Source: Clostridia bacterium
Lineage (GTDB): Bacteria; Bacillota_A; Clostridia; Christensenellales; CAG-138
Length of the DNA stretch: 49,387 bases
Direction: 5' to 3'
Assembly (NCBI GenBank): GCA_017394605.1
Contig: JAFPXU010000133.1
Span: 1-49,387 of the forward strand
The notes under the pieces were generated by a model. The model was not told where the DNA came from and made no database searches. It was given only the letters and a program-made list of their open reading frames with translations. The translations under genes and the position numbers were made by a program. Shown piece by piece: positions 35,235 through 43,340 of this stretch (position 1 is its first letter; every line of letters begins with the position of its first letter).

Positions 35235-36502
35235 AGATCGCTTTCTATACGCTCGGATGCAAAGTGAATCAGTATGATACGGAAGCCATGCGTGAACTGT
35301 TCGAGCATGCCGGATGGGAGACAGTTCCCTTTGAGGAAAAGGCGGACGTCTACCTGATCAACACCTGTTCCGTCACGCAGATCAGCGACAAGAAATCCAG
35401 ACAGATGATCTCCCAGGCGCACCGCAGAGCCCCGGAGGCGTTTCTCGTCGTGACCGGATGCTACGCGCAGACGGATCCCGAAAAAGTGAAGGATCTTCCG
35501 GGCGTCGGGCTGGTCATCGGAACGGACGGACGGAAAGAGATCGTAAATACGGTCGAGCAGGCCATCGCCGGATCGCGGACTTTCGGGGTTCCGGATATCC
35601 GCAGAGTGCATCAGTTTGAGGAGATGGGCGCGGTGGAGGAATCCAGGACCAGAGCCGTGCTGAAGATCCAGGACGGGTGCAGCAATTTCTGTTCCTACTG
35701 CGTGATCCCTTACGCCAGAGGCCCCATCCGTTCGAGGAATCCGGAAAGCGTCGCCGCGGAGCTGAAAAAACTCGCGTCGAACGGATTCAAGGAAGTCGTT
35801 CTAACGGGGATCCATCTCGCGAGTTACGGACTGGATCTCAAAGACCGGAAAATCCGCCTGACCGATGTTCTGAAAATCGCCGAAGAGACAGACGGGATCG
35901 AGCGGGTCAGGCTAGGATCCCTGGAGCCTTTATTCTGCGACGAAGCTTTCGCCGAAACGGCGTCCGGACTGAAAAAACTCTGCAGACAGTTCCATCTTTC
36001 CCTGCAGAGCGGATCGGATACCGTTCTGAAGAGGATGAACCGCCGGTACGATACGGCAGGATTTGAGAAGGCGGTCGCCTGTCTCAGAAAGCATATGCCG
36101 GACTGTGCGGTCACGACGGATGTGATAGCCGGGTTCGTAGGAGAGACGGAGGAGGAACATCTCGAGACCTGCGCGTTTGTGCGCCGGGTCGGGTTTGCCA
36201 GGATGCACGTGTTCCCCTACAGCAGAAGGAAGGGAACTGTCGCGGACATCATGGAAGGACATCTCGACCGGAACGTAAAGGAGCGGAGGGCTTCTGAACT
36301 GATCGCGATCGGGAAGGAAATGGAGGAATCGTTTGTGGAGTCCCTGATCGGGACCGAGCAGACGGTGCTCATAGAGGACGACGGGACCGGATATACCGGA
36401 AACTACGTCCGTGTCAGATGCAGCCGTCCGGAAGGGGATCTTGTCAGGGTCCGCATTACCGGACGCGACCACACATTGGCAATCGGGGAGGTAATATCGT
36501 AA
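35231..36502 (+). CDS. mtaB: tRNA t6A37 methylthiotransferase
   Basis: 423 residues. A radical SAM methylthiotransferase of the MtaB (YqeV) group, which makes ms2t6A37 in tRNA. UPF0004 N-terminal domain with three cluster Cys: LGCKVNQYDTEAM, NTCSVTQISDKKS and VTGCYAQTD. Radical SAM triad CSNFCSYCVIPYARGP near 150. TRAM-like C-terminus (EQTVLIEDDGTGYTGNYVRV). The 'LGCKVNQYDTEAM' form separates it from MiaB. It overlaps rsmE by 4 bp, and its TAA shares one base with the next ATG (TAATG). Confidence 0.94.
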   Translation: MKIAFYTLGCKVNQYDTEAMRELFEHAGWETVPFEEKADVYLINTCSVTQISDKKSRQMISQAHRRAPEAFLVVTGCYAQTDPEKVKDLPGVGLVIGTDGRKEIVNTVEQAIAGSRTFGVPDIRRVHQFEEMGAVEESRTRAVLKIQDGCSNFCSYCVIPYARGPIRSRNPESVAAELKKLASNGFKEVVLTGIHLASYGLDLKDRKIRLTDVLKIAEETDGIERVRLGSLEPLFCDEAFAETASGLKKLCRQFHLSLQSGSDTVLKRMNRRYDTAGFEKAVACLRKHMPDCAVTTDVIAGFVGETEEEHLETCAFVRRVGFARMHVFPYSRRKGTVADIMEGHLDRNVKERRASELIAIGKEMEESFVESLIGTEQTVLIEDDGTGYTGNYVRVRCSRPEGDLVRVRITGRDHTLAIGEVIS

Positions 36503-36843
36503 TGGAAGACTGTTTGTTCTGCAAAATCATTGACGGGACGATTCCGTCCGCCAAGGTATACGAGGACGAAGACGTACTCGCTTTCAAGGACATCAATCCG
36601 CAGGCGCCCGTGCATGTGCTCATCATTCCGAAACGGCACATTTCCGGCGCGGACAAGCTGAAAAGAAGCGACGACAAGCTGCTGGGAAAACTGGTGGCGG
36701 TCGCCAACCAGCTTGCGAAGGAACTCGGCGTCAGCGAGACCGGATACCGCCTGATTTCCAACATCGGCGACGACGCCGGGCAGAGCGTGCATCATCTGCA
36801 CATCCATCTGATCGGCGGCAAGGTGCTGAACTGGGACAACTGA
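36502..36843 (+). CDS. HIT-family protein (purine nucleotide-binding hydrolase)
   Basis: 113 residues from ATG 36502 (GGGGAGG 11 bases upstream); an open frame to 36418 lies inside mtaB. HIT triad region: QSVHHLHIHLIGG, the HxHxHxx motif near the C-terminus; its histidine carries out nucleotidyl transfer. The N-terminal CLFCKIIDG with a CxxC pair and the HVLIIPKRHIS segment are typical of the Hint/YcfF group, which hydrolyses aminoacyl- or phosphoramidate-AMP. Last gene of the prmA operon. Confidence 0.93.
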   Translation: MEDCLFCKIIDGTIPSAKVYEDEDVLAFKDINPQAPVHVLIIPKRHISGADKLKRSDDKLLGKLVAVANQLAKELGVSETGYRLISNIGDDAGQSVHHLHIHLIGGKVLNWDN

Positions 36844-36906
36844 AGCGCCCCGATCCGCATATAAAGCAAACGCACCGCGTCACAGAAATAGATGACGGAA
36901 CATATA

Positions 36907-36938
36907 TTGCCGCCGTCTGTTTTGTGCGCGGTATACCG
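36907..36938 (+). promoter_or_regulatory. Weak promoter candidate with palindrome upstream of cobT
   Basis: TTGCCG (36907-36912) and TATACC (36932-36937) are 19 bases apart, an inexact fit. A perfect 10-base palindrome CGGTATACCG (36929-36938) covers the -10. No B12-box was seen in the gap 36844-36972. Confidence 0.25.
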
Positions 36939-36972
36939 ATTGTTTCAATCCTTTTGACGGAACCTGCGTCAG

Positions 36973-38337
36973 ATGAACGGATCCGATTTTTTCAAAAACA
37001 AATCCTGTCCGTACTTTCCGTGCCATGACACGGATGATCCGGAGTCTTTCAACTGCCTTTTCTGCTACTGCCCGCTGTACGCGCTCGGCGAGCGTTGCGG
37101 CGGTTCTTTTACGTATACGGAAACAGGCGTAAAAGACTGCAGCGGCTGCACGTTTCCGCACCGGAAAGACGCCGCCGCGCTGATCTGCTCCCGGTTTCCG
37201 GAAATCGCGGAGCTTTCCGGAATCAGACCTTCACGGCTGCTGGAAATCGCTCCGGATTCCAAAGCAACGATCGAAACGATCCGTTCATATAACGCGCTGA
37301 TCGCGCCGCGGGATGAAACGGCTGCGGAACGGTGCCGTATGCGATGGAACAGCATCGCAAAACCCCTGCGCGGTCTCGGTCTGCTGGAAGACGCGGTCTG
37401 CAGGATCGCCGCGCTGACCGGCAGTGAGAACGTATCGGTCGAAAAGCGCGCGGTCGCGGTACTGTGCGCGGATAACGGGATCGTGAAGGAAGGCGTGACG
37501 CAGACGGACGCTTCCGTTACTGCCGCAATGGCGAAGCGGATCTCGGAACACCGTTCCTCTGTCTGCCTGATGGCAAAGACGGCGCACGCGGATGTGTTCG
37601 CTTTCGACTTCGGGATAAATACGAGCGTCGACGGCGTAACCGATCTTTCGGTGGGAAGAGGAACTGCCAACATGACGGAAGGTCCCGCCATGACGGAAGA
37701 ACAGACCTGCCGGGCGATCGCGAACGGCGTGGCGCTCGCAAAGGCATTCAAGTCCCGCGGATACCGCATCATCGTGACCGGGGAAATGGGAATCGGGAAT
37801 TCCTCGACATCGAGCGCTGTGGCATCCGTACTGCTCAGAATGCCCGTTGACGATGCGACCGGACGCGGCGCCGGTCTGTCGGACGCGCAGCTTCTGAAAA
37901 AACGCGAAGCGATCCGCCGCGCGATCGAGATCAACAGACCGGATGCGGACGACGCGTTCGATGTCCTGCGTAAGGTCGGAGGGTTTGATCTCGCGGGTCT
38001 TGCCGGCCTGTATATCGGCGCCGCCATCGAACGGATCCCCATCGTGATTGACGGTCTGCCGAGTTCCGCTGCGGCACTGATCGCATCGTGTATTGCGCCG
38101 GCCTGCACGGTCGCCATGCTTTCAAGCCACTGTTCCGCGGAACCGGCTGCGGAAGCGATTCTGAACGGGCTTGGACTTAAGCCGCTTCTGTTTGCGGAGA
38201 TGAAGCTGGGAGAAGGAACGGGAGCAGTCTGCCTGCTTCCGCTTCTGGACGCCGCGCTTGCGGTATATAACGGTTCCGTCCGGTTTGAGGAAGCCGGCAT
38301 CGATCCGTATGTTGCGCAGGAGGGGGACACCCGATGA
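36973..38337 (+). CDS. cobT: CobT (nicotinate-nucleotide:dimethylbenzimidazole phosphoribosyltransferase) with fused N-terminal Cys-rich domain
   Basis: 454 residues, longer than a typical CobT (about 350). Residues 1-70 form a cysteine-rich small domain (Cys 12, 17, 28, 31, 33, 42, 56 and 59), as found near cobalamin genes (zf-like, PF04071). Residues about 95-454 are CobT, which joins the lower-ligand base to ribose phosphate: EGVTQTDASVTAAMAKRI, TGEMGIGNSSTSSAVAS, and LGEGTGAVCLLPLLDAALAVY holding the catalytic Glu. No good ribosome site before the ATG. It ends in ATGA overlap with cobU. The Cys domain may bind zinc and could regulate or assist the enzyme. Confidence 0.88.
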   Translation: MNGSDFFKNKSCPYFPCHDTDDPESFNCLFCYCPLYALGERCGGSFTYTETGVKDCSGCTFPHRKDAAALICSRFPEIAELSGIRPSRLLEIAPDSKATIETIRSYNALIAPRDETAAERCRMRWNSIAKPLRGLGLLEDAVCRIAALTGSENVSVEKRAVAVLCADNGIVKEGVTQTDASVTAAMAKRISEHRSSVCLMAKTAHADVFAFDFGINTSVDGVTDLSVGRGTANMTEGPAMTEEQTCRAIANGVALAKAFKSRGYRIIVTGEMGIGNSSTSSAVASVLLRMPVDDATGRGAGLSDAQLLKKREAIRRAIEINRPDADDAFDVLRKVGGFDLAGLAGLYIGAAIERIPIVIDGLPSSAAALIASCIAPACTVAMLSSHCSAEPAAEAILNGLGLKPLLFAEMKLGEGTGAVCLLPLLDAALAVYNGSVRFEEAGIDPYVAQEGDTR

Positions 38338-38861
38338 TGATCCTGATCACCGGCGGTTCCGGATGCGGAAAAAGCTTCTTCGCGGAACAGCTGTGCATGA
38401 AACAGCCCGGCCTGAGGTATTATCTGGCCGCCATGCAGCCTTACGGCGAAGAAGGAGAAGCGCGGATCAGAAGGCACCGTGCCATGCGCGAGGGGAAAGG
38501 GTTCGAAACCGTCGAGCGGTATACGGATTACGCTTCGCTGAAACTGCCGGCCAGTGGAACCGCGCTTCTGGAGTGCGTCGCGAATCTGACCGCGAATGAG
38601 ATGTTCGGACCTGACGGTTCGGTCACGGATCCCGTTGAGCGCGTCCTGAAAGGCGTATCCGCCGTTTCGGATCAGTGCGGGACGCTGATCGTGATCACAA
38701 ACGATGTCGGGAGCGACGGCGTCTTGTATGGTGCTTCCACGGAGGCATACATACACGCGCTCGGACGGATCAACGCCGCTCTTGCGGAAAGGGCGGATAC
38801 CGTGATCGAAATGGTCGCCGGCATTCCGCTATTTTTGAAAGGACAATTGAAAGGATCCTGA
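38334..38861 (+). CDS. cobU: CobU-like adenosylcobinamide kinase / guanylyltransferase
   Basis: 175 residues, standard length. CobU phosphorylates adenosylcobinamide and adds GMP. Walker A GGSGCGKSFFAEQL at 8-15, the HR region EARIRRHRAMREGKGFETVE (His that receives GMP), then TLIVITNDVGSDGVLYGAS and VIEMVAGIPLFLKG at the end. The usual NEVGxGIVP motif is altered to NDVGSDGVLY. The ATG 38334 follows GAGGGGG by 7-8 bases and overlaps cobT. A second, shorter CobU-like gene follows 6 bp later. Confidence 0.85.
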   Translation: MMILITGGSGCGKSFFAEQLCMKQPGLRYYLAAMQPYGEEGEARIRRHRAMREGKGFETVERYTDYASLKLPASGTALLECVANLTANEMFGPDGSVTDPVERVLKGVSAVSDQCGTLIVITNDVGSDGVLYGASTEAYIHALGRINAALAERADTVIEMVAGIPLFLKGQLKGS

Positions 38862-38867
38862 TCAGGT

Positions 38868-39218
38868 ATGATTCTCGTTTTAGGCGGCGTTGGTGCCGGG
38901 AAAAAGGCATATGTAAGGTCGCTCGGATACGCGGACGCGGATTTTACGTCAGATCTGGATGACAGGAAACCTGTCTTTGCAGACCTGGATGCGTATTTGA
39001 GGAAGAATGCGTCCGACCAGGAAGCGCTGCTCGCCGCGCTCATAAAAAAGGACGTCGTGATCTGCGCCGAGGTCGGAAGCGGGGTGATCCCGCTTGAAAG
39101 GGCGGACCGCGTTTACCGGGAAACGGTCGGAAGGCTCTGCGTGAAACTTGCGCAGGAGGCGTCCGCCGTCGTGCGGGTCGTTGCGGGAATTCCTGTCGTG
39201 ATCAAGGGAAAGGTCTGA
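38868..39218 (+). CDS. Short CobU-like protein with degenerate P-loop
   Basis: 116 residues. The N-terminus LVLGGVGAGKKAYVRSLGY resembles the CobU P-loop, but has Lys where GK[ST] needs Ser/Thr. The middle section with the guanylated-His region is absent. The C-terminal half keeps a better CobU match than its neighbour: VICAEVGSGVIPLERADRVY (canonical EVGxGIVP), ETVGRLCVKLAQEASAVVRVVAGIPVVIKG. It could be a partner, regulator or relic of CobU. Six bases after cobU, same strand. No cobS is found nearby. Confidence 0.75.
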   Translation: MILVLGGVGAGKKAYVRSLGYADADFTSDLDDRKPVFADLDAYLRKNASDQEALLAALIKKDVVICAEVGSGVIPLERADRVYRETVGRLCVKLAQEASAVVRVVAGIPVVIKGKV

Positions 39219-39253
39219 GCGGGAAACGAATTGAATATAACCGTACACATGAC

Positions 39254-39287
39254 AAGAGGAGCGGCGATTATGCCGCTCCTCTTTGAT
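39254..39287. terminator. Hairpin terminator between convergent operons
   Basis: A perfect 12-bp stem AAGAGGAGCGGC/GCCGCTCCTCTT (39254-39265, 39272-39283) with a 6-base loop. T runs on both sides are short (TTTG on plus, TTG on minus), but the place, between the plus cob genes and the minus lipoprotein gene, fits bidirectional termination. Confidence 0.6.
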
Positions 39288-39301
39288 GCTTGCAATACAG
39301 T

Positions 39302-39724
39302 TTATTTCCCGAATTCTACCGTTACGGAAACGATACTGTCATAGTTGTAAAAATTGCGGATCTGGATCGTATATCCGGCCGTATCGTTCTCTTTTGCGGG
39401 ACTGTCCAGAACGGTCTCGCAGCTTCCGGTCGTCAGTACCTTTCCGTTTGCGTCCAGGAACTTGACGTACATCGTGAGTCCTGAGATCGGCCAGGCGCCT
39501 CTGTTGCGGACCCTTCCGCTGATCTCTGCGGATTCCCCGGAAACGATCAGACGGCATGTTTCGGCGCGCCAGGAATGCGCTTCCTTCGTGATGTCCTCGA
39601 ACGGGAGTTCCCTAGACTGATCCGTGACCCTGGAATCCTTCGCGCCGCAGCCCGTAATCGGGAGAAGCATGGATACGACTGCTATCAGAAGCAGGATACA
39701 TAGGATTTTTTTACGGCTGCACAT
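39302..39724 (-). CDS. Lipoprotein with FxLYD-like domain
   Basis: 140 residues. A lipoprotein signal (KKILCILLLIAVVSMLL, lipobox PITGC with Cys26) targets it to the outer face of the membrane. The rest is one beta-sandwich domain like FxLYD: AEISGRVRNRGAWPISGLTM then YVKFLDANGKVLTTGSCETV and later IQIRNFYNYDSIVSVTVEF. FxLYD domains are extracellular and of unknown function. It overlaps the MotB-like gene by 14 bp, so it is likely a third part of the motor-like complex. Confidence 0.8.
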   Translation of the reverse strand: MCSRKKILCILLLIAVVSMLLPITGCGAKDSRVTDQSRELPFEDITKEAHSWRAETCRLIVSGESAEISGRVRNRGAWPISGLTMYVKFLDANGKVLTTGSCETVLDSPAKENDTAGYTIQIRNFYNYDSIVSVTVEFGK

Positions 39725-40709
39725 TTCCTGACTGGCCCGCTCCGACGGATACCTTCAGATCGGGCATCTCCTTTTCAAGGTAGGAATTGATGACTTCGAG
39801 AACGGATTCGTCCTTCAGGATGATCGAGATCTCGATCCTGCGGTTCGCGGAACGGCCTGCGTCCGTATCGTTGCTCTGGACAGGCCTTGTCGCGCCGTAT
39901 CCCGCCGCGCAGAAATATTGCGAATACTTTTCCAGACTTCCGCGGTTTGTACCGAGAAGATAGGTGAGTACCGAATTGGCGCGGCCTGTCGATAGTTCGC
40001 GGTTGTATTCGGCGGATCCCTTGCTGTCGGTATGACCTGAAATCAGTATGCTCTCGATATACTGCGCGTCGTTCTCGTTTGAAAGAAGCTTTGTAAAAGC
40101 GCTTGCCAGTTTGTCAAGGAACGCATGTCCGTTCTCCTTGATCGACGTAGAGTTGAAATCGAACAGTAAATTCTCGGACAGGATGATGTTGCCGCTCTCA
40201 CCGACGCTGACCTGTGACTTGTCTCCAAGCGAGGAGACGATGCTGGACTGGATCTGCTCCAGAACGCTCAGACGCATGTAGGCGATCGTCTGGATGTTGG
40301 AACGCAGTCTTGTCAGTTCATCCGTCGTCAGCGCGATATACGCGTCCTGATCGGCGATCATCTTTTCCTGGTCGGAGATGAGCGCGTTGGACGCCGCAAT
40401 CTGATCCTGCTGCGCCTGGATATTGATTCTCGCGGACTCGAGGTCGAGGGAAAGCGCGGAGAGCTCATCCTTCGCGTCCTGGATCTGGATCATCGTGGCG
40501 GCGAGGGAATCCTCGGTCTCCTTGAGACGGTCCTGCGTGCTGATCAGCCTGTTGCCGGTGATCATGTTCTGCAGGTACGCGATCAGCATGAGAAAGAACA
40601 GGATCAGCGCCACGCTGGACATCATATCCGTGTAGGACGGCCAGAAGCCCTGCTCTCCTTCGTTTGTATTGACGATTCCGTCAGATTTGAAGGAACGCTG
40701 CCGTTTCAT
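39711..40709 (-). CDS. MotB/OmpA-like protein with coiled coil
   Basis: 332 residues. An N-terminal single membrane segment (WPSYTDMMSSVALILFFLML) has Asp28 at the place of the proton-carrying Asp32 of MotB. A long coiled coil spans about 55-165 (LKETEDSLAATMIQIQDAKDEL and on). The C-terminal OmpA peptidoglycan-binding domain spans about 185-310 with LLFDFNSTSIKENG, ILISGHTDSKGSAEYNREL and GRSANRRIEISI (Asp and Arg that hold diaminopimelate). It overlaps the MotA-like gene by 4 bp. Resembles ZorB in layout, but no Zorya effector genes are near. Confidence 0.88.
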   Translation of the reverse strand: MKRQRSFKSDGIVNTNEGEQGFWPSYTDMMSSVALILFFLMLIAYLQNMITGNRLISTQDRLKETEDSLAATMIQIQDAKDELSALSLDLESARINIQAQQDQIAASNALISDQEKMIADQDAYIALTTDELTRLRSNIQTIAYMRLSVLEQIQSSIVSSLGDKSQVSVGESGNIILSENLLFDFNSTSIKENGHAFLDKLASAFTKLLSNENDAQYIESILISGHTDSKGSAEYNRELSTGRANSVLTYLLGTNRGSLEKYSQYFCAAGYGATRPVQSNDTDAGRSANRRIEISIILKDESVLEVINSYLEKEMPDLKVSVGAGQSGNVQP

Positions 40710-41704
40710 CTGTCATTTCCTCCGTTCTGAGGGGACACGGGTCTGCTGAAGTTCCTGTCCGCTGTCTGCTGGGAAGAGGAGCGGCCGGTCGCCGCGCGGA
40801 CGGCTGTGCCGAAGTCGCGCACCGCGAGGTCCATCCGTTCGATGCTGCCTCTCAGATCGTAATTGACTGCGGAGAAGTCGCGAACGTTTTCATTGAACGT
40901 CTGCACGGTATCATAGAAGATCCTGAGCGGTTCCTTGCTGTATTCGATCATGGCGCCAAGCGAATTTGTCGCGTCGGCAAGAACCTGTCCCATTTCTGTC
41001 GTGCAGGTATTGAGAGAGGTCTGCACGGCAGATGAATGCGCGCGCAGTTCCTGCTTGAGAGCCATCAGCTGGGATTCGCTGTCGTGTGCCGCGTCCGTCG
41101 GGCACTGCGGCGCGATCACATGGTCGAGCCAGAGTTCCGCTGCCGTTTCAAGGCTCTCGCGCTGCGCCTGCGGGTTGAAGATCGCCTTTAACAGCGTGAA
41201 CACGATGGAGCATCCGACGCCGGCAAGCGAGGTATAGAACGCTACGCCCATTCCGGACAGAGCGGAGAACAGACCGCTTCCGACGCTGTCAAGCACGTTG
41301 AGCCATTCATCCGAACTGCTGTTTCTCAGCAACTCCGTCAGGGAGGAAACGGAAAGGGAAAGACCTAGGAATGTGCCGAACAGGCCGATTGTGACGAGAA
41401 GGGAAACTGCGTGGTTCATGAACCGTTCGCTGAACAGTTCCTTTCCGAGCGTTGTGGAGATCGTGTTTCCGATGATCGCCGGGGTGTACGTGTCCTTTCC
41501 GTACTGTTTGTAGGCGGACGAATACTCGTTCTTCAGCGCGACCGCGAAGCTGCTTCTTGCGCCTCCGCGGATCGAGATGTCATGGTGCAGGCTGCGGTAC
41601 CGCATGGATACTGTGATCAGCAGGATGACCGAGAGCGCGAAAAGCGCCACGATGATGCCGATGATGATGGAGCCGGCAGGAGCGAGATTCAGGGAACTGA
41701 GCAT
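40706..41704 (-). CDS. MotA/TolQ/ExbB-type proton channel protein
   Basis: 332 residues with three membrane helices: about 10-32 (IIIGIIVALFALSVILLITV), 97-117 (with the family hallmark TIGLFGTFLGLSLSV), and 142-170 (GLFSALSGMGVAFYTSLAG then VGCSIVFTLL). The last 150 residues are a helical cytoplasmic tail ending in a flexible Ser/Gln-rich stretch. Such proteins form 5-mers around a MotB-type dimer and use proton or sodium flow. GGAGGG lies 9 bases before the ATG. First gene of a three-gene operon with the MotB/OmpA-like protein and a lipoprotein. No flagellar genes in the window. Confidence 0.88.
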   Translation of the reverse strand: MLSSLNLAPAGSIIIGIIVALFALSVILLITVSMRYRSLHHDISIRGGARSSFAVALKNEYSSAYKQYGKDTYTPAIIGNTISTTLGKELFSERFMNHAVSLLVTIGLFGTFLGLSLSVSSLTELLRNSSSDEWLNVLDSVGSGLFSALSGMGVAFYTSLAGVGCSIVFTLLKAIFNPQAQRESLETAAELWLDHVIAPQCPTDAAHDSESQLMALKQELRAHSSAVQTSLNTCTTEMGQVLADATNSLGAMIEYSKEPLRIFYDTVQTFNENVRDFSAVNYDLRGSIERMDLAVRDFGTAVRAATGRSSSQQTADRNFSRPVSPQNGGNDR

Positions 41705-41832
41705 AGGTTTACACCCTCCGTATCTGTGATTGAATCAAAATATACAATGTCAGAATCATCATAATACGGAGAAAAACCGATGTGCTTTGAATTGCGTTTA
41801 AGTTGCCAATTCGTTCACAATACGCACCGATT

Positions 41833-43292
41833 TCAGACAGGATTTGCCGTAATTTCGCTTTCCTCCGACCGGATCAGACGCCTTCTTACGGTTTCCGCGA
41901 CGATCAGATGGATCAGTGCCGTCAGGCCCCAGCTTACGGGATAGGACAGATAGATGGACGGAAGCGTGCGGAAGGCGGGGAAGATGAACGCGACCCAGAG
42001 AGCTCTCAGGATACAGGAACCGGTCAGCGTGACGGCGGTCGATGCGACGGGTTTCGCAAGCCCGCGCACAATGCCGGAACCTACCTCCATCCACGCGAGC
42101 AGCACGTAGGGGATCATCATAAAGAACATGCGTGTTTCCGCGGTATGGACTGCGAGGCTGTCCGATACGTAAAGACCGATCAGCTGCCTGCGGAACGGAA
42201 GGATGATTCCGATCCCGATCAGAGCGATCAGTGCGGTGACAAGATAACAGTTCTGCATGACCTTCCGATCCTCCTGTATTTCTTCGCCCCGTAGTGCTGG
42301 CTTGTAAACGTAACGGAAGCGTGGCATACGGAATTGGTTGCCGTATACGGGAAGCCTTCGATACTCGCAGCCGCGGCGTTTCCGTCAATGACGGCGGAAC
42401 CTCCCGGGCAGAGCGAATTGTTGATGCTGATGATGGAAGACTGGATCAGCATGTTGGAAAGGGAAAAGAACGCGCCCTGAAAAGCGGCAGGGAGCCCGTC
42501 GCGGATGATCTCTTTCAAAGAGGCACGGTCGATCTTCAGCTTTCGGAAATCGAGACTGCACCATCCTTCATCCGTGTGCAGCATGTAGGCGAGCAGTGCG
42601 GCGGACAGGGCGTTTGACAGACCTGTCGCAAGCGCGACACCGTCGACCGACATGTGCATCACAAGAACGAAGAACAGGTTCATGATCACGTTGAACATAC
42701 CGGATGCGCTCAGCACGAACAGCGGGGTTTTCGTGTCTCCCTTTGCGCGGAACACGGCAATGAGAAAGTTCGTCGCCGCGAGGAATGGCGCACAGAGGAA
42801 ATATACCTTCGTATACAGCGTGGCGAGATCCAGGATGTGACCCTGATCCCCGAGAAGCGATAGGACGGGGCGGCTGACGGAAAGACCGAGCACCGCGCAC
42901 ACCGCTCCGGAGATGACGGCGACCATGAGGGAAGTATGAACGGCATTTTCCGTCGCGGTCTTATCGTTTCTTCCGATATTGCGCGCTACCACGACGGTCG
43001 TTCCGAGCGCGAATCCCATAAAGGTATTCAGGATGAGATTGATCATCGCGTTCGTCGTCCCGATGGAACCGATGGCGCCTTCAACACCGGAAAGCCCCAC
43101 GATGATCATATCCGCAGCGGAGTAGCACATCTGCAGAAGATTGGTCAGGATGAGGGGTATGACGAACCGGACGATCTTGATGAACAGCGGTCCCTCAAGC
43201 AGGTCGGTATCGTATTTCGGTGCGTTGATTTTGATCCTTCTCAGCGGAATGCCCTCCCGTACAATGGTGAACAGGCTTTTTAAAAAACGCAC
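41833..43292 (-). pseudogene. MATE-family efflux transporter, frameshifted
   Basis: Two overlapping frames carry the parts of one MATE exporter: 43292 down to about 42267 encodes the first eight or so helices (EGPLFIKIVRFVIPLILTN, then FRAKGDTKTPLFVLSASGMF, ending FTSQHYGAKKYRRI), and about 42267 down to 41833 the rest (DRKVMQNCYLVTALIALIGI to the C-terminus). Adding one C in the minus-strand ATCGG near 42266 restores YRRI-RKVM, so a one-base deletion is the simplest cause. A sequencing error would look the same. The 5' end is also doubtful: the GTG at 43292 lies within the preceding gene's terminator, and I see no ATG. The inactive state is likely but not certain. Confidence 0.8.
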
Positions 43293-43314
43293 CGGACCGG
43301 ATGAGGTCCGATGC
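43282..43314 (-). terminator. Rho-independent terminator of the first ABC exporter gene
   Basis: On the minus strand GCAUCGGACC pairs with GGUCCGGUGC (one U-G pair; plus 43289-43314), then GTTTTTTA. It follows the ABC gene stop by about 30 bases. Confidence 0.8.
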
Positions 43315-43340
43315 GGCAGTGACGGTCCGGATGTACGGAA

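Noticed and set aside
36844..36972. Cobalamin riboswitch before cobT
   Set aside because: The gap is only 129 bases and no B12-box-like segment is seen.
37065..38756. Long open frame opposite cobT/cobU
   Set aside because: Ser/Arg-rich composition typical of antisense; the plus-strand genes are well supported.
39711..41704. Zorya defence system
   Set aside because: Only the ZorA/ZorB-like core is here. No ZorC, ZorD helicase or ZorE nuclease is adjacent, and flanks are cob genes and a MATE pseudogene.
42255..42300. Programmed -1 frameshift in the MATE gene
   Set aside because: No slippery heptamer or downstream hairpin near the junction; one missing C explains it better.
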